Positions 1 through 61,000 of a stretch of 64,000 bases of DNA are shown in pieces. The notes beneath the pieces were generated by a model. It had not been told where the DNA came from. It saw nothing but the letters and a program-made list of their open reading frames with translations, and did no database searches. This stretch comes from Symbiodinium natans (taxonomy: Eukaryota; Sar; Dinophyceae; Suessiales; Symbiodiniaceae): NCBI GenBank assembly GCA_905221605.1, contig CAJNDS010001180.1, forward strand, positions 248,001-312,000. The letters run 5' to 3'. How positions within the stretch are numbered: the stretch's first letter is position 1; each line of letters opens with the position of its first letter. The position numbers and the translations under genes were made by a program.

Positions 1-74
1 TGTGCTCCGACTCTGGAAACGCGAGCGCAGCTCCGTATCGGTGTATCTTGCAAGCGCACCCGAATAGGAACCAC

Positions 75-110
<36 letters not shown>

Positions 111-210
111 GCAAATTTAGAAAAAGAAGAAAAACAACAAACAAACAAACAAACAAACAAACAAACAAACAAACAAACAAGCAAACAAGCAAGCGAACAA
201 ACATGTTTTG

Positions 211-298
<88 letters not shown>

Positions 299-655
299 GT
301 ATGTATGTAGAATGTAGAGAATATTATGTCTATGTATATATATTTATACATGTATATATATATATATACCCTAAACCCCCTTCTGTTGCGTAGCAGCCGT
401 ACGGTAAGTCGAGGGAGGCCGTCGTGGAATGTGGCTCGATGCTTGCTGTACAAGCTCACGGGGTCAAGGTGGGTTTCCGTGCGTTCGCAAGGGTTCCAGG
501 GAGCTAAAGACCCAAGGACCTATGCAGGGGCAAGGCCCCACTGTTTCACCAATCCTTGCGTGCACCAGCATCATGCAATCACCGCATCAGCAGACTTGCA
601 TGCACTGATGCCATTTTCCGCGGGGGCTGTAAGGCGAAGCATGATTCATCAAACA
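1..655. other. No gene seen; AT microsatellites
   Basis: Holds (TA)n and TATATG/TATAC-type runs at about 74-110 and 216-370, and an (AAAC)n run at about 135-200. The tyrosine/isoleucine-rich frames here are read-through of these repeats. The rest (370-655) shows nothing I can support. Confidence 0.7.
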
Positions 656-790
656 TCAGAAGACGTTAGAAGCTGCGCGCAAACAAGTGGGTCGGAAACC
701 ACTTTTGCAATCCACCCCGTTGCGAGCCTCGGCATCGGGATACACGCAAATGCCCAAGAGGCTGGAAAGGTGGACACCTTGCGAAGGCTC
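656..790 (-). CDS. Possible last exon of the peptidase gene
   Basis: The minus strand reads LLGICVYPDAEARNGVDCKS and continues through FRPTC to a stop at 656. A GIC-Y segment after CPEGSKC would suit the end of the Cys-rich tail. I could not match phase from exon 24 to a clear acceptor, so this stays tentative. Confidence 0.3.
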   Translation of the reverse strand, partial: EPSQGVHLSSLLGICVYPDAEARNGVDCKSGFRPTCLRAASNVF

Positions 791-938
791 TAACACAGGA
801 GCCCAAGTAATTCCCAATGCTTTCCCCTCACACTCGTACTCGCCCTGTAGACTGCAAGGTTTTTCTCGTTGACGAGGCCGTAAAGGAGATACGGAACTCC
901 CGAGAATGCCCCCGTACGGAGGGAGCAAGTTGTGGGTT

Positions 939-1027
939 TAGGGTTTGGGGTTTGGGGTTTAGGGTTTAGGGTTTAGGGTTTAGGGTTTAGGGTTTAGGGT
1001 TTAGGGTTTAGGGTTTAGGGTTTAGGG
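939..1027. repeat. TTTAGGG telomere-type array
   Basis: About a dozen TTTAGGG units on the plus strand, directly downstream (minus sense) of exon 24. Interstitial, not a chromosome end. Confidence 0.95.
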
Positions 1028-1037
1028 TTGAGGTTGC

Positions 1038-51032
<49,995 letters not shown>

Positions 51033-51097
51033 CTGCAGGGTTTAGGGTTCAGGGTTTAGGGTTTAGGGTTTAGGGTTTAGGGTTTAGGGTTTAGGGT

Positions 51098-51136
<39 letters not shown>

Positions 51137-51354
51137 GGTTGAGGGTTGAGGGTTGGGTTGAGGGGTTAGAGGCCAGGGTTTAGGGTTTTCCGAGCTTTGA
51201 AAGTTTTCGGGGCTTGCAGTGCTTGAAGGTTTTGGGGTTGGATGCGCTTTCTTCGATGGTGCTGTTCCGCATGCCATGACGAGGACCACCCCGCGCACAT
51301 CCCTGGAGAGCAAGTGCAGCTCTGTGAATCAGGCTCAAGCGTTCACCCAGACCA

Positions 51355-51840
51355 ACGCAAACAAACAAACAAACAAACAAACAGACAAACAAACAAACAA
51401 ACACACAAACAAACAAAACAAAAAAAGGCAAACAAAACAAAACAAAACAAACAAACAAACAAACAACCAAACAAACAAATGAAAACAAACAAATGAAAAC
51501 AAACAAATGAAAACAAACAAATGAAAACAAACAAATGAAAACAAACAAATGCAAACAAACAAATGCAAACAAACAAATGCAGCAAACAAACCAATGCAAA
51601 CAAACCAATGCAAACAAACCAACAAACAAACAAACAAACAAACAAAGAAACAAACAAACACACACACACACACATACACACATACAGACATACACACATA
51701 CAGACACATACACACATACACACATACACACATACACACATACACACATACACACATACACACATACACACATACACACATACACACATACACACATACA
51801 CACATACACACATACCCACATACCCACACACACACACACA
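51355..51840. repeat. (AAAC)n and CACATA microsatellites
   Basis: AAAC-type repeat with a higher-order AAACAAACAAATG unit (51420-51610), passing into CACATACA hexamers. The many open frames are repeat read-through. Confidence 0.95.
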
Positions 51841-54800
51841 CCTCTACCTACCTTTTGTTGCCCTGTCCAGGCCTTCACCATTTTCTTCCCAGCGGACAGC
51901 CGAGTGGAGCACCACAGAGAGCACACAATAGGGCTGCGGAAGCTGCGGACGCATGGGCTCAATGAAAACCTCGAAAAACCTGCTCAGAGCTGCCCCCCAC
52001 CTCCCCAAGAAAGGAACTGAAAATTGCAGAGATGTGCGAGGAACGTCGCTGCTGAATCACGGCGATAGACGGACATCATAGCAGGCTTAAGATAAATATA
52101 TAACCAATATATATGTACATAGATACAGACATATATACTTATATATATATATATACATATGTAACTGTATATACATATATGTGTGACAGGAACGCTTGGA
52201 GGGGCACACCTGCCAGGGCCCCGGAATGAAGCTGAGCACGATGAGAGCAAAGAAGGCGGTGCCTGGGATGCGCAGAGAGCACAACCCTAAACTAACCCCA
52301 AACCCTAAACCCTAAACCCTAAACCCTAAACCCTAAACCCTAAACCCTAAACCCTAAACCCTAAACCCTAAACTCACCCTCAACCCACCCTCAACCCACC
52401 CTAAATCCACCCGAAACCCACCCTAATCCCTAAGCCCCACGCCTAAACTCTGAACCCTCAGCCCTACAACCTGAAATCTAAACTCTATGTGAATTCTGAG
52501 TCCTGAACCTTACGCCCCACCACTTAACCCAAGATCTAGGGTTTCGGGTTCAGGGCTTTGAGGGCTCGAGCTCTGCCTATGTCCATCCAAAAGAACGCAT
52601 TCTCGCAATGGTTAGGTTTGGACAGCAACTGCATATCATATTCACGCAAACCTTGAATGAAAGATCTTGCCTTGTCATTCTAGCTTGCTTTGTCTGCACC
52701 CATGAGCGATAGATTAAACGTCTGCGTGTGTTATAGCTTCATCTGGGGTTAGGACTTGCGCTGTCAAGATGAAGATGTGCAAAGGTATACCATGCCCCTA
52801 GAGAGAATCTTCTGACCCTGGTGCAACGCTTTTGTGGCTCGGGCTTGCCGAGGCGGCAGTTATGAGTGACGGGATGGCCGAGCTGTCAAAGGCGCACGGC
52901 CAAGCACACCACATGTCCAATCGGCTTGCTCAGGCTTAGGAAGCCTGGGAGAACTTGCTGGATATACGGTTCCGTGTCACCGTGTCGACAGTCTCCCCCC
53001 CCATAGTATGCCCCCACCCCACCCACCCCCTAAAACCTCACGGAACTGAGTGAGTCCGTCGAGCAGGGCGAACAGGCCAGGGAGCTCGGGTAATGAGATT
53101 TACCCCAAACCTTCGGGCCAATTCGCAACTCCCTCTCACAGTCTCCCCCAGGTTCCTACGACCTGCTTGGATTTGCCGTGTGTTTTTTCTGGGGAGGCCC
53201 TGGAACGCCAAGGCCAGCCCCCACCGCCTTGGCAAGCCTTCGAAAAGATTTACATCCTGCCTCTAATCAAACTGCATGTTTCACTGTCACTCCCCCAGCA
53301 GAAACACAAATGAAAGAAGGCGAGGGCGCGATCAGAAAGCAACGAAACCCTCAACCCGCAAAGGCCAAGACGAGGGTGGAGCGCAAACGGGGGCTGGGAA
53401 TACAAAAGTCGGAATGCGCACCTGGGTGCCTGTCGCACCAGCTGGCCTATTTTTGATGACACCCTACCCTAAACCCCAACGCCCTAATCCCTAAAACCTA
53501 AACCCTGCAACCCTAAACAAACTGGAAACCCTAAACCCTAAGACCCTAATATCCTAAAATTCTACACCCCTAAACTCTGGACACTAAACCCCCCAATCCT
53601 AATCGTAAACCCCCGGAACCACAACATATGGCAATCATTTTCCCAGTCTTAGTAGAAATATCCTTGCTAGAACAACGCGTGGCATGCTTCTCCGAACAAA
53701 CCATGGGGTGCAGGTGCAGAAGCAGCATCGCTTAGCACCCTTTCTCTTCATCACTTGGCACCCCTAAACCCGAAACCCTACACCCTAAACCCTAGACCCT
53801 AAACTCAAGAATCCCGTGGCCGCTTTTGCTTGTTTGAGTATGGTAGCTACTGGTGGCCTGGGTTTTGGCCCCGCCCAAGCCTAAAGCCCTAAACCCTGAA
53901 CCCAGAAACCTATACCTAAGCCGCAAACCCTGAAGGACCTTAGCCCGAAAGGGCCTAACCCAAAACCCTAAGATGTAAACTCTTGACCCGAAGGGCCAAG
54001 TGAGCTAGACAAAAGTGGGTCCGGGGTCTAGAGTTTAGGGTTTAGGGTTTAGGGTTTAGGGTTTAGGGTTTCGGGTTTAGGGTTTAGGGTTCGGGGTCTG
54101 GGGTTTGGGGTTTAGAGTTTAGTGCTTAGGGTGTGATCCCGGCAACTCGAAGGTGCCAAGTGAAGGAGAACAACAAAAAAAAAGTCTCCACCGCTGCCCA
54201 GAGTCTGGAACCTCTGAGTCCCCAAAACCCTAAACCCGAAACCCTAAACCCTAAACCCGAAACCCTAAACCCTAAACCCTAAACTTAGGCCCCCAAAACA
54301 CATCCCTGCACCCCCGAAGGGGACATCAACCTCCCAGAACCTGAGCTGCGGGTTAGGCTTTGGGGTTCAGGGTTCAGGGTTTAGGGTTTAGGGTTTAGGG
54401 TTTAGGGTTTAGGGTTTAGGGTTTAGGGTTTAGGGTTTAGGGTTTAGGGTTTAGGGTTTAGGGTTTAGGGTTTGAAGGGGTTCCAGGTTATAAGTCCCCT
54501 CCTTTTGCCTTTTTCAACAAGTCAGGGGTGGCTGCACTTGCTGCTGATGTCATTCTTGTACGTCTATCTCCACGACAGTCGGTTTCGGGTTTAGGGTTTC
54601 GGGTTTAGGGTTTAGGGTTTAGGGTTTAGGGTTTAGGGTTTAGGGTTTAGGGTTTAGGGTTTAGGGTTGAGGGCTTAGGGCTTAGGGTTTAGGGTTTAGG
54701 GTTTAGGGTTGAGGGCTTAGGGCTTAGGGTTTAGGGTTTAGGGTTTAGGGTTTAGGGTTTGCCTAAACCACCTAACTGGCTCCAATCTGGGAGACGGCAC

Positions 54801-57747
54801 ATGGAGCATCCAGGCGGTCTGGGCACCACCCACGCATTGCCGAACACGGGCGCTCAGACAGCTCAGACACTTACTGTTGGTTAGTAGGGAATGGGGGAAC
54901 AAGGCACCATATATCCCTAAACCCTAAACCCTAAACCCTAAACCCTTTAAGGGATTTTGCATGGTACCTTATTCCCCCCACTTCCTTACTAGCCAACAGT
55001 AGGGACAGGCAGCTCTGGGATTTCCGATCTTGCCCCCCTTTATTAAAAGTGGCGCGCTGTTAAAACACCCGGAGCTTTCTACGCAAGCGGAGGAGCTCTC
55101 TGCCTGGCATGATGGGAGGTGCTGGGGTTTAGGGTTTAGGGTTTAGGGATTAGGGTTTAGGGTTTGGGGTTTAGGGTTTAGGGTTTAGGGTTTAGGGTTT
55201 AGGGTTTAGGGTTTAGGGTTTAGGGTTTAGGGTTTAGGGTCTAGGGTTTAGGGTTTAGGGTTTAGGGTTTAGGGTTTAGGGTTTAGGGTTTAGGGTTTAG
55301 GGTGTGTCAGGGGAGGGCGCGCGCTCAGGTGTGAAACACCCCGGGCCGCGCGCTCTCGTTGCCCGTCAACCCACCCCGGCCACCCAAACTATACTCTATT
55401 AGGGTTTAGGGTTTATGGACTTTTTCTTGTGCACCGATGCTTGCTTTTTGAAGTTGGTGTGGTTTCGGGTTTAGGGTTTAGGGTTTAGGGTTTAGGGTTT
55501 AGGGGTTTAGGGTTTAGGGTTTAGGGATAGGCGTCTGCCAGACGGAAAGACCGACTCGGTGCCGCTACGCGCGACGCTGGCGATTCCACGTCCTCAGGAC
55601 TGAACAGGTCTGCCACGTCCATGCACATAATCCCAAACCCTAAACCCTCCACTCGTTTAAGGGGATTCTCTTCTATCGGGGGTATAAATGGGGTCACCCT
55701 AAACCCCAAACCCTCAACCCCCAACACCCTTTCAGATGTCTATGGTTCCAAACTGCTCGAGTCTCCAAAGGAGGAGCACACCTGGCACCCCGAACCCTTT
55801 GGAGACCTTACCCTCCGGCGCTGCCACACCAGGACGTTGCATGGTGTGAATTGTGTATTGTCATAAAAAAAAAAAAAAAAAAAAAAAAAAAGCGCAGCGG
55901 ACTCAAGCGCTCTGATTCCGGGCCCCCAAGGGTGGGCCAAGCCGTAGCCGGTGGGGTCTCATAGGGCTCTCAAGTACTGGGACCGGACTGCCGGCTTCCA
56001 GAGCAGAAGGCCTTCGGCCTGGTGATTCGACGAACGGCCGACTCCGCCTCGTGCACTCGTGCAGGCAAGGCGGAAACATCGTTGGGCGGTTGAAGTGGGC
56101 CGCATCCCCGCTCCAAGCGCTGTAGCTACACACAGGACCTGATAATCTCAAGCGCCTTTTTGAAAATCCAGCCAGGCTCAGCAACCCCAGGCCACAGGCT
56201 CACATTGCGGCTTCGAACATTCGCTGCCTGAGGCAAGATTGGACGGCTAGGATCCCCCATACTTCGGTATAGTAAATGCATAGACACTAGAAAGAGTATA
56301 TAGAGTATGTACTGTTGAAAGAGTAGAAAGAGTATGTACTGTTTATATATATATAATATCATATCATATACTATAATAAGAAATCATATACTATGATGAT
56401 GTAATGGATTTGAATTAAATTTGCCTGATCGAATAGAATAAAATAGAATAGATAGAACAGAATTGAATAGAATAGCAGAATGGAACAGAATAGAAAACAG
56501 AACAGAGTAGAATAGAATAGAATAGAACAGGATAGAATAGAATAGAATAGAGAAAAACTGTGTATATGTATGGATAGATTTCTGTTGTTTTTAGTCTAGA
56601 TGAAATGATTAAGAAGCTCTAGCTTCAGACAAGAAAGTATCGTAAATGCCGGAAAGACTTGTGTTGCTTGTTACGCAGCAAATCATCTTTTGGATGTCGC
56701 TGATCTAGGTTGCAACGGACACAAATATAACCTCTGAACATACGCTTTATCAATGGTCCTAACTAAAATAATCTGAGAGTACAAGTATCGTGTTGTTCCG
56801 CACAAAATCATGGATATTGCTATTCTAGGTTGTAGCGGACACACACACACCTACATTTCCACAGAGACTCGTGGCTCAAAAGTGGCTGCATAATTTGCTT
56901 CAACTTAATCGTTACAATCAGACGATAGAAATTTATGGCACTTTGGGGTTATTTCTCGTAACAAACCAGTGGTCAATAATCAATGGCCCCCAACTACAAC
57001 AGCACCTGCAAGAAAACTAAACGAATAAAACTGTTTAGTTTAACATTTTTGCCTATTATGTTGGTGCCCTCCCCTAATTCAGACTGCGAACCACTTCACG
57101 AATTCGATTTTAATTCGAGGTTACTTAAATTTGCTAAAGTACTCAAACTATTGCCCGGCCGTCTTATTTGAAACCGCACACATTCACACAGTTAAATACA
57201 GAAGCCAATTTCCTTTTAAGCGCATAATGGGATCAAAAGCACCAGGGCTCATTAGGCCCACAGGTTGTCCCGATAGCTGAATTTCAATATCTTTCATCTC
57301 ACTCGGCTGTTATTTCGAAGTAGGGTTTAGGGAATAAGCTCTTTAGGATTTAGCGCCAAGATTTACGGACTCTCCTAGAGGCTCTTCTCTTTAGGTTTTA
57401 GCCCGGCTCTTTAGGGACAGTTAGAAACTTGCTGAAGTGGAGAAGCAGCTCCATGTGAACAGCTTAAGCCCAGGTCGAAGTGCGATCGTTGTGAATTGCA
57501 GAACTCCGGCCAACCGTGGCTCAAGCGATGAGGTGCACAAATCGAGAAGTGTACCGCTGGCTTTTGAGGGTTTGGGCCTTCTTGGGGGAAGTGAGGGATT
57601 GTTGGGTTTGGGAGGGGTCTTCCGGTTTTCGGTTGCCCTTAGTCCTCAAGCCCTTAGGTCCCGTTAGTACCCCATTGAGGAAGGAAGGTTTGAAGTTGAG
57701 TTGTTTTGTTCGGGGGGGTTTGATTTCAGGGTCTAGGGAAGATCAGC
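51841..57747. other. Gene-poor region with telomere-type arrays
   Basis: CCCTAAA at 52285-52372; TTTAGGG at 54030-54130, 54370-54472, 54590-54765, 55125-55305 and 55460-55530; CCCTAAA at 54222-54290 and 54915-54945; (A)27 at 55865-55891; AATAG-type repeats at 56430-56560; an AT-rich patch at 56260-57330 unlike its surroundings. A minus-strand stretch at about 52190-52243 (GTAFFALIVLSFIPGPWQ) between AG and GC/GT is exon-like but unassigned. The 5' LTR of the copia element, if intact, should lie near the right end; I cannot define it. Confidence 0.55.
54365..55530. repeat. Cluster of long TTTAGGG arrays
   Basis: Four arrays, the longest about 180 bp (55125-55305), nearly all G-rich on the plus strand, with a few TTGAGGG, CTTAGGG and TCTAGGG variants. 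A short CCCTAAA run at 54915-54945 has the opposite direction. Confidence 0.92.
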
Positions 57748-58011
57748 ATGGCATCCCCTGCGCAAGATGACACGGCACAGAATCGAGAAGTTTCTGTTCA
57801 TCAGGTTATGACCGCCCAAGTTAACGCTGATCCTGCTGGAACTTCGCTCGAAGGTGAAACTCACGGCCCTCAGTATGCTGGAATGTGCAATGGAACATCT
57901 GGCGGCAGAGAAGCTGTGGGCACAGAGAGGGAGGGCCGAGCTGGGCCAGGGGAGCACCCCAACCGGAGGCCTTAGCGCCAGGTCAGTCGTGTGGATCCAC
58001 TTATGGGACAA
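57748..58011 (+). other. Leader of the copia frame, start codon uncertain
   Basis: A Met frame at 57748 (MASPAQDDTAQNREV) runs 75 codons in a different frame from the Gag-Pol frame. The Gag-Pol frame is open from about 57855 and has its first ATG at 58011. Either translation starts at 58011, or a small indel or intron joins the two. Confidence 0.4.
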
Positions 58012-61000
58012 TGGGCTCAGCAGTGGGTTTGGCAAGTGGTGCAATGGTTCCGATAGTTGGTGGTGCAAGGTCCGTAAGCAGCAGTGAGATGGCAATTGGA
58101 GCGAGGGTGAGTGCTGGATGTAGTTCTGGCAACGAGCCAACGATGGAGATGGCTCCTGGCATGCCCTTGAATGCTATCATCAACGCTTCGCAATTGCCAC
58201 CAACAGAGCATGTGCAGTTTCCGGAAGATGTGCTAGCGGCTCAACTTTCTGGTGCGGCACATGTTGGAGAAGTGGCAAGCTCAGGGCCAACGAATCCGAT
58301 GATGCGCTGGATGAGGAGGAGACTGCATGAAGTGTTGGAAGGATTTCAGAGACGGGGTGAGGCCTTTTCAGGTTTCCAGACGCCGCCACCTGCATGGATG
58401 TATCCTTCTCCTTGTCCGTCGCCGATGGAACGAGCCTCGCCACCAAGCAGACCGCGAGCTGAGACTTTGTGGACTCAGCAGCAATGGGAAAGGGTGCAAG
58501 CCATGGAGCAAGAGGCTCCCTTGCTGCATCCCCCACGACGTGAAGTTCCGCGTGAATCTGCAAGTACCTCAGATGTTCCGTCAGATGTGGTTCAGGAAGA
58601 GGTCAGACGGCAGATGGCGGGTGTGATGAGCATGCTGAAATCTTCGGAAGATGAGGTGCGGAGGTTGACGGCAGAGCTGGACAAGCGAAGGGCAATGGAT
58701 GGGAGAGAGCAGCGGGAGGAAGGAGATGGCCGCCTACCACAACAAGAAGGCGCTCATGCTCGCAATCTAGCTGGACTTTCTGGACCAGGAGGCAATTCCT
58801 TGTTCCCATCAATGCCAGAGGTTCGACAAGCAGGTGATCCTTCTCCTGGGCTTGGAGGTCAAGGAAGGGAGGAGTATCCTCATGTAGGAGGAAGGAGTGG
58901 CCTACCACAACAAGGAGGCGCTCCTCGCAATCTAGGTGGACTTTCTGGACCGGGAGGCTATAATGCACATCCGAGCACTACGTCACCGTCGGGAATGCCT
59001 TCTAGTTCCAGACCAATGCCAGAGTCGGGGGTAAGGCAGCAGCAAAGTGCGACAGCACCCACGGCAAAGGCAGATCCATTGAACGTCTTGGTCACTGGCA
59101 TGCAGCAGTTACAAGCGGCTATGCTGAAGCAGATAGGTTCGCAATCCCAACAAACCCCAGAGACTGTGAAACCGGGATCGGCTGTGCTACCGTCGCTACC
59201 ATCTCCAACGGAATCTGCTCCGATAGATTATCAAGACTGGGTGTCGTTGCTGCAAACGTATATGGCAGATCTGAGCGACTCGAGCGGCGAATGGTGGGCT
59301 CGCATCATGGAGTATGTGAACAGGGCCTACCAAGAGTACCTCAGGTCAACTCCTTATGAGCGACTCACCCTGCAACCTGAGGAACCACCGGAGCTGATCA
59401 CTGGACAGTTTTCACGAGTACATGCACGAGCAGCACATCTGATTTTAGCAGCACTGGCAACAGAGGTCAAGTCGGAGCTGGTCGCATCACGAAAGACAAC
59501 TGTGATTCAAGCGATGTTCAGGCTCACTATCTTGTACCAGCCGGGAGGAGAAGGAGAACGGCAGTTGATCCTCTCAAAGCTGACTACGCCAACTTCGGTG
59601 ACTACGCCAGCAGAATTGGTAGTGGTGCTTCGTGAATGGGAACGATGGCTCCGGCGGGCCAAGGTGATTGGTTTGTCCACGCCAGATCCCTCCATTCTGG
59701 TGGCTGGTTTGACGAATCTGACGAGGTCCTTGTTATCTGCAAATCAGGAAGCGCAATTCCGGACCTCGATGATACGGAGCAACTTGATGATCGATCAGGT
59801 CCCAACACAGGAGGGAGTGATGAAGCTGCATCAACATTTGTTGTCAGAAGCGGAGCAGATGGCTACAGGTGGGGATGCTAGAAAGGGAGGAAAAGGGACG
59901 GCTTCTTCCTCCGAGTCTCCGAATCCGAAGCTGAGAGGGCTTACAACACCTACTGCGTCACCGAACGAAAGGCCGCCCAAGAACCCTCAAGCAAAACCAA
60001 AGGCCTGCAAATTCTTCACCTCAGAGAGTGGATGCATGAAGGGCCAGGAGTGCAAGTTTGGGCATGAGTTCAAGGAGCTGCCGGACAAGAAGGATAGGTG
60101 TTGGAAATGTGGTTCGAAGAAACACAGGGCAGCAGCATGCACAGCGGGGCAATCACCGACCTCTCCAACTGCTAAAGCAGGACCTCCGAAGGATCCATTG
60201 CCGAAGGGACAGCCAGCCCTAAGAGGACAAGCAACTTCTTCCTCATCGGTGCCTCCGTCGCCATGTGAACCGCCAGGGCTGACGGGAGGTGAGACTTCGG
60301 CAACTGCAACCTCAGCGCCAGCTCCAATAGCAGCAGCATCGGCAACCACGACGAGCAGCTCCTCCATTCCAATGACCGCTCAGCTTAAGGCATCCAATCC
60401 TACGTTGCAGTCATTGACGAATCTGGAACCACAAGAGCTGCTGAGGATGCTTCGGCTACAAGAGCAAATCGATGAACTGAGGCGACTGCAAGCGATCTCG
60501 TTGGAGGAGGAGCCGTTGGATGAGTTCAGGAGAACACATTTGATGGCTCTGAAAGAGGCGGAGCCGCTCAAGGAGAGATTTGCTCTCCTGGACAGTGGAG
60601 CAACACATGCGTATCGTGGAGCACAAGAGGGCGAGTTGGACTGGGCCAGGACGGTCAAGGTGAATTTGGCGGGAGGACAAAGCAAAGAGCTCAAGCAGAA
60701 CCCGGGTGGAACGCTACTTGGGGAGGAGGGCTCAGATGCAATCTTGCCATTGGGGAAATTGGTACGCTTGCTGAACTGTGAGGTACACTGGAACCCGAGA
60801 AGCCTCGTGATAAAGCATCCAGAGTTTGGAAAGCTGCGAGTACGTGTTCGAAATGACTGCCCGGAGGTGGTGGAGACAGAGGGCTTGAGGATCATCTCCG
60901 AGTTAGAACAGAAGAGGTTGTTGTCGTTCACAGCCGCGATGGATGCGTTTGAGGAGCAGGTGGCAGCAATGGAGGTGGGCCTGGATCAAAGCTGGGAGCG

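Noticed and set aside
939-1027. CRISPR-like regular repeats
   Set aside because: The arrays are contiguous 7-base units without spacers.
54365-55530. Chromosome end (true telomere)
   Set aside because: Arrays are short, in both directions and interstitial, with unique sequence on both sides.
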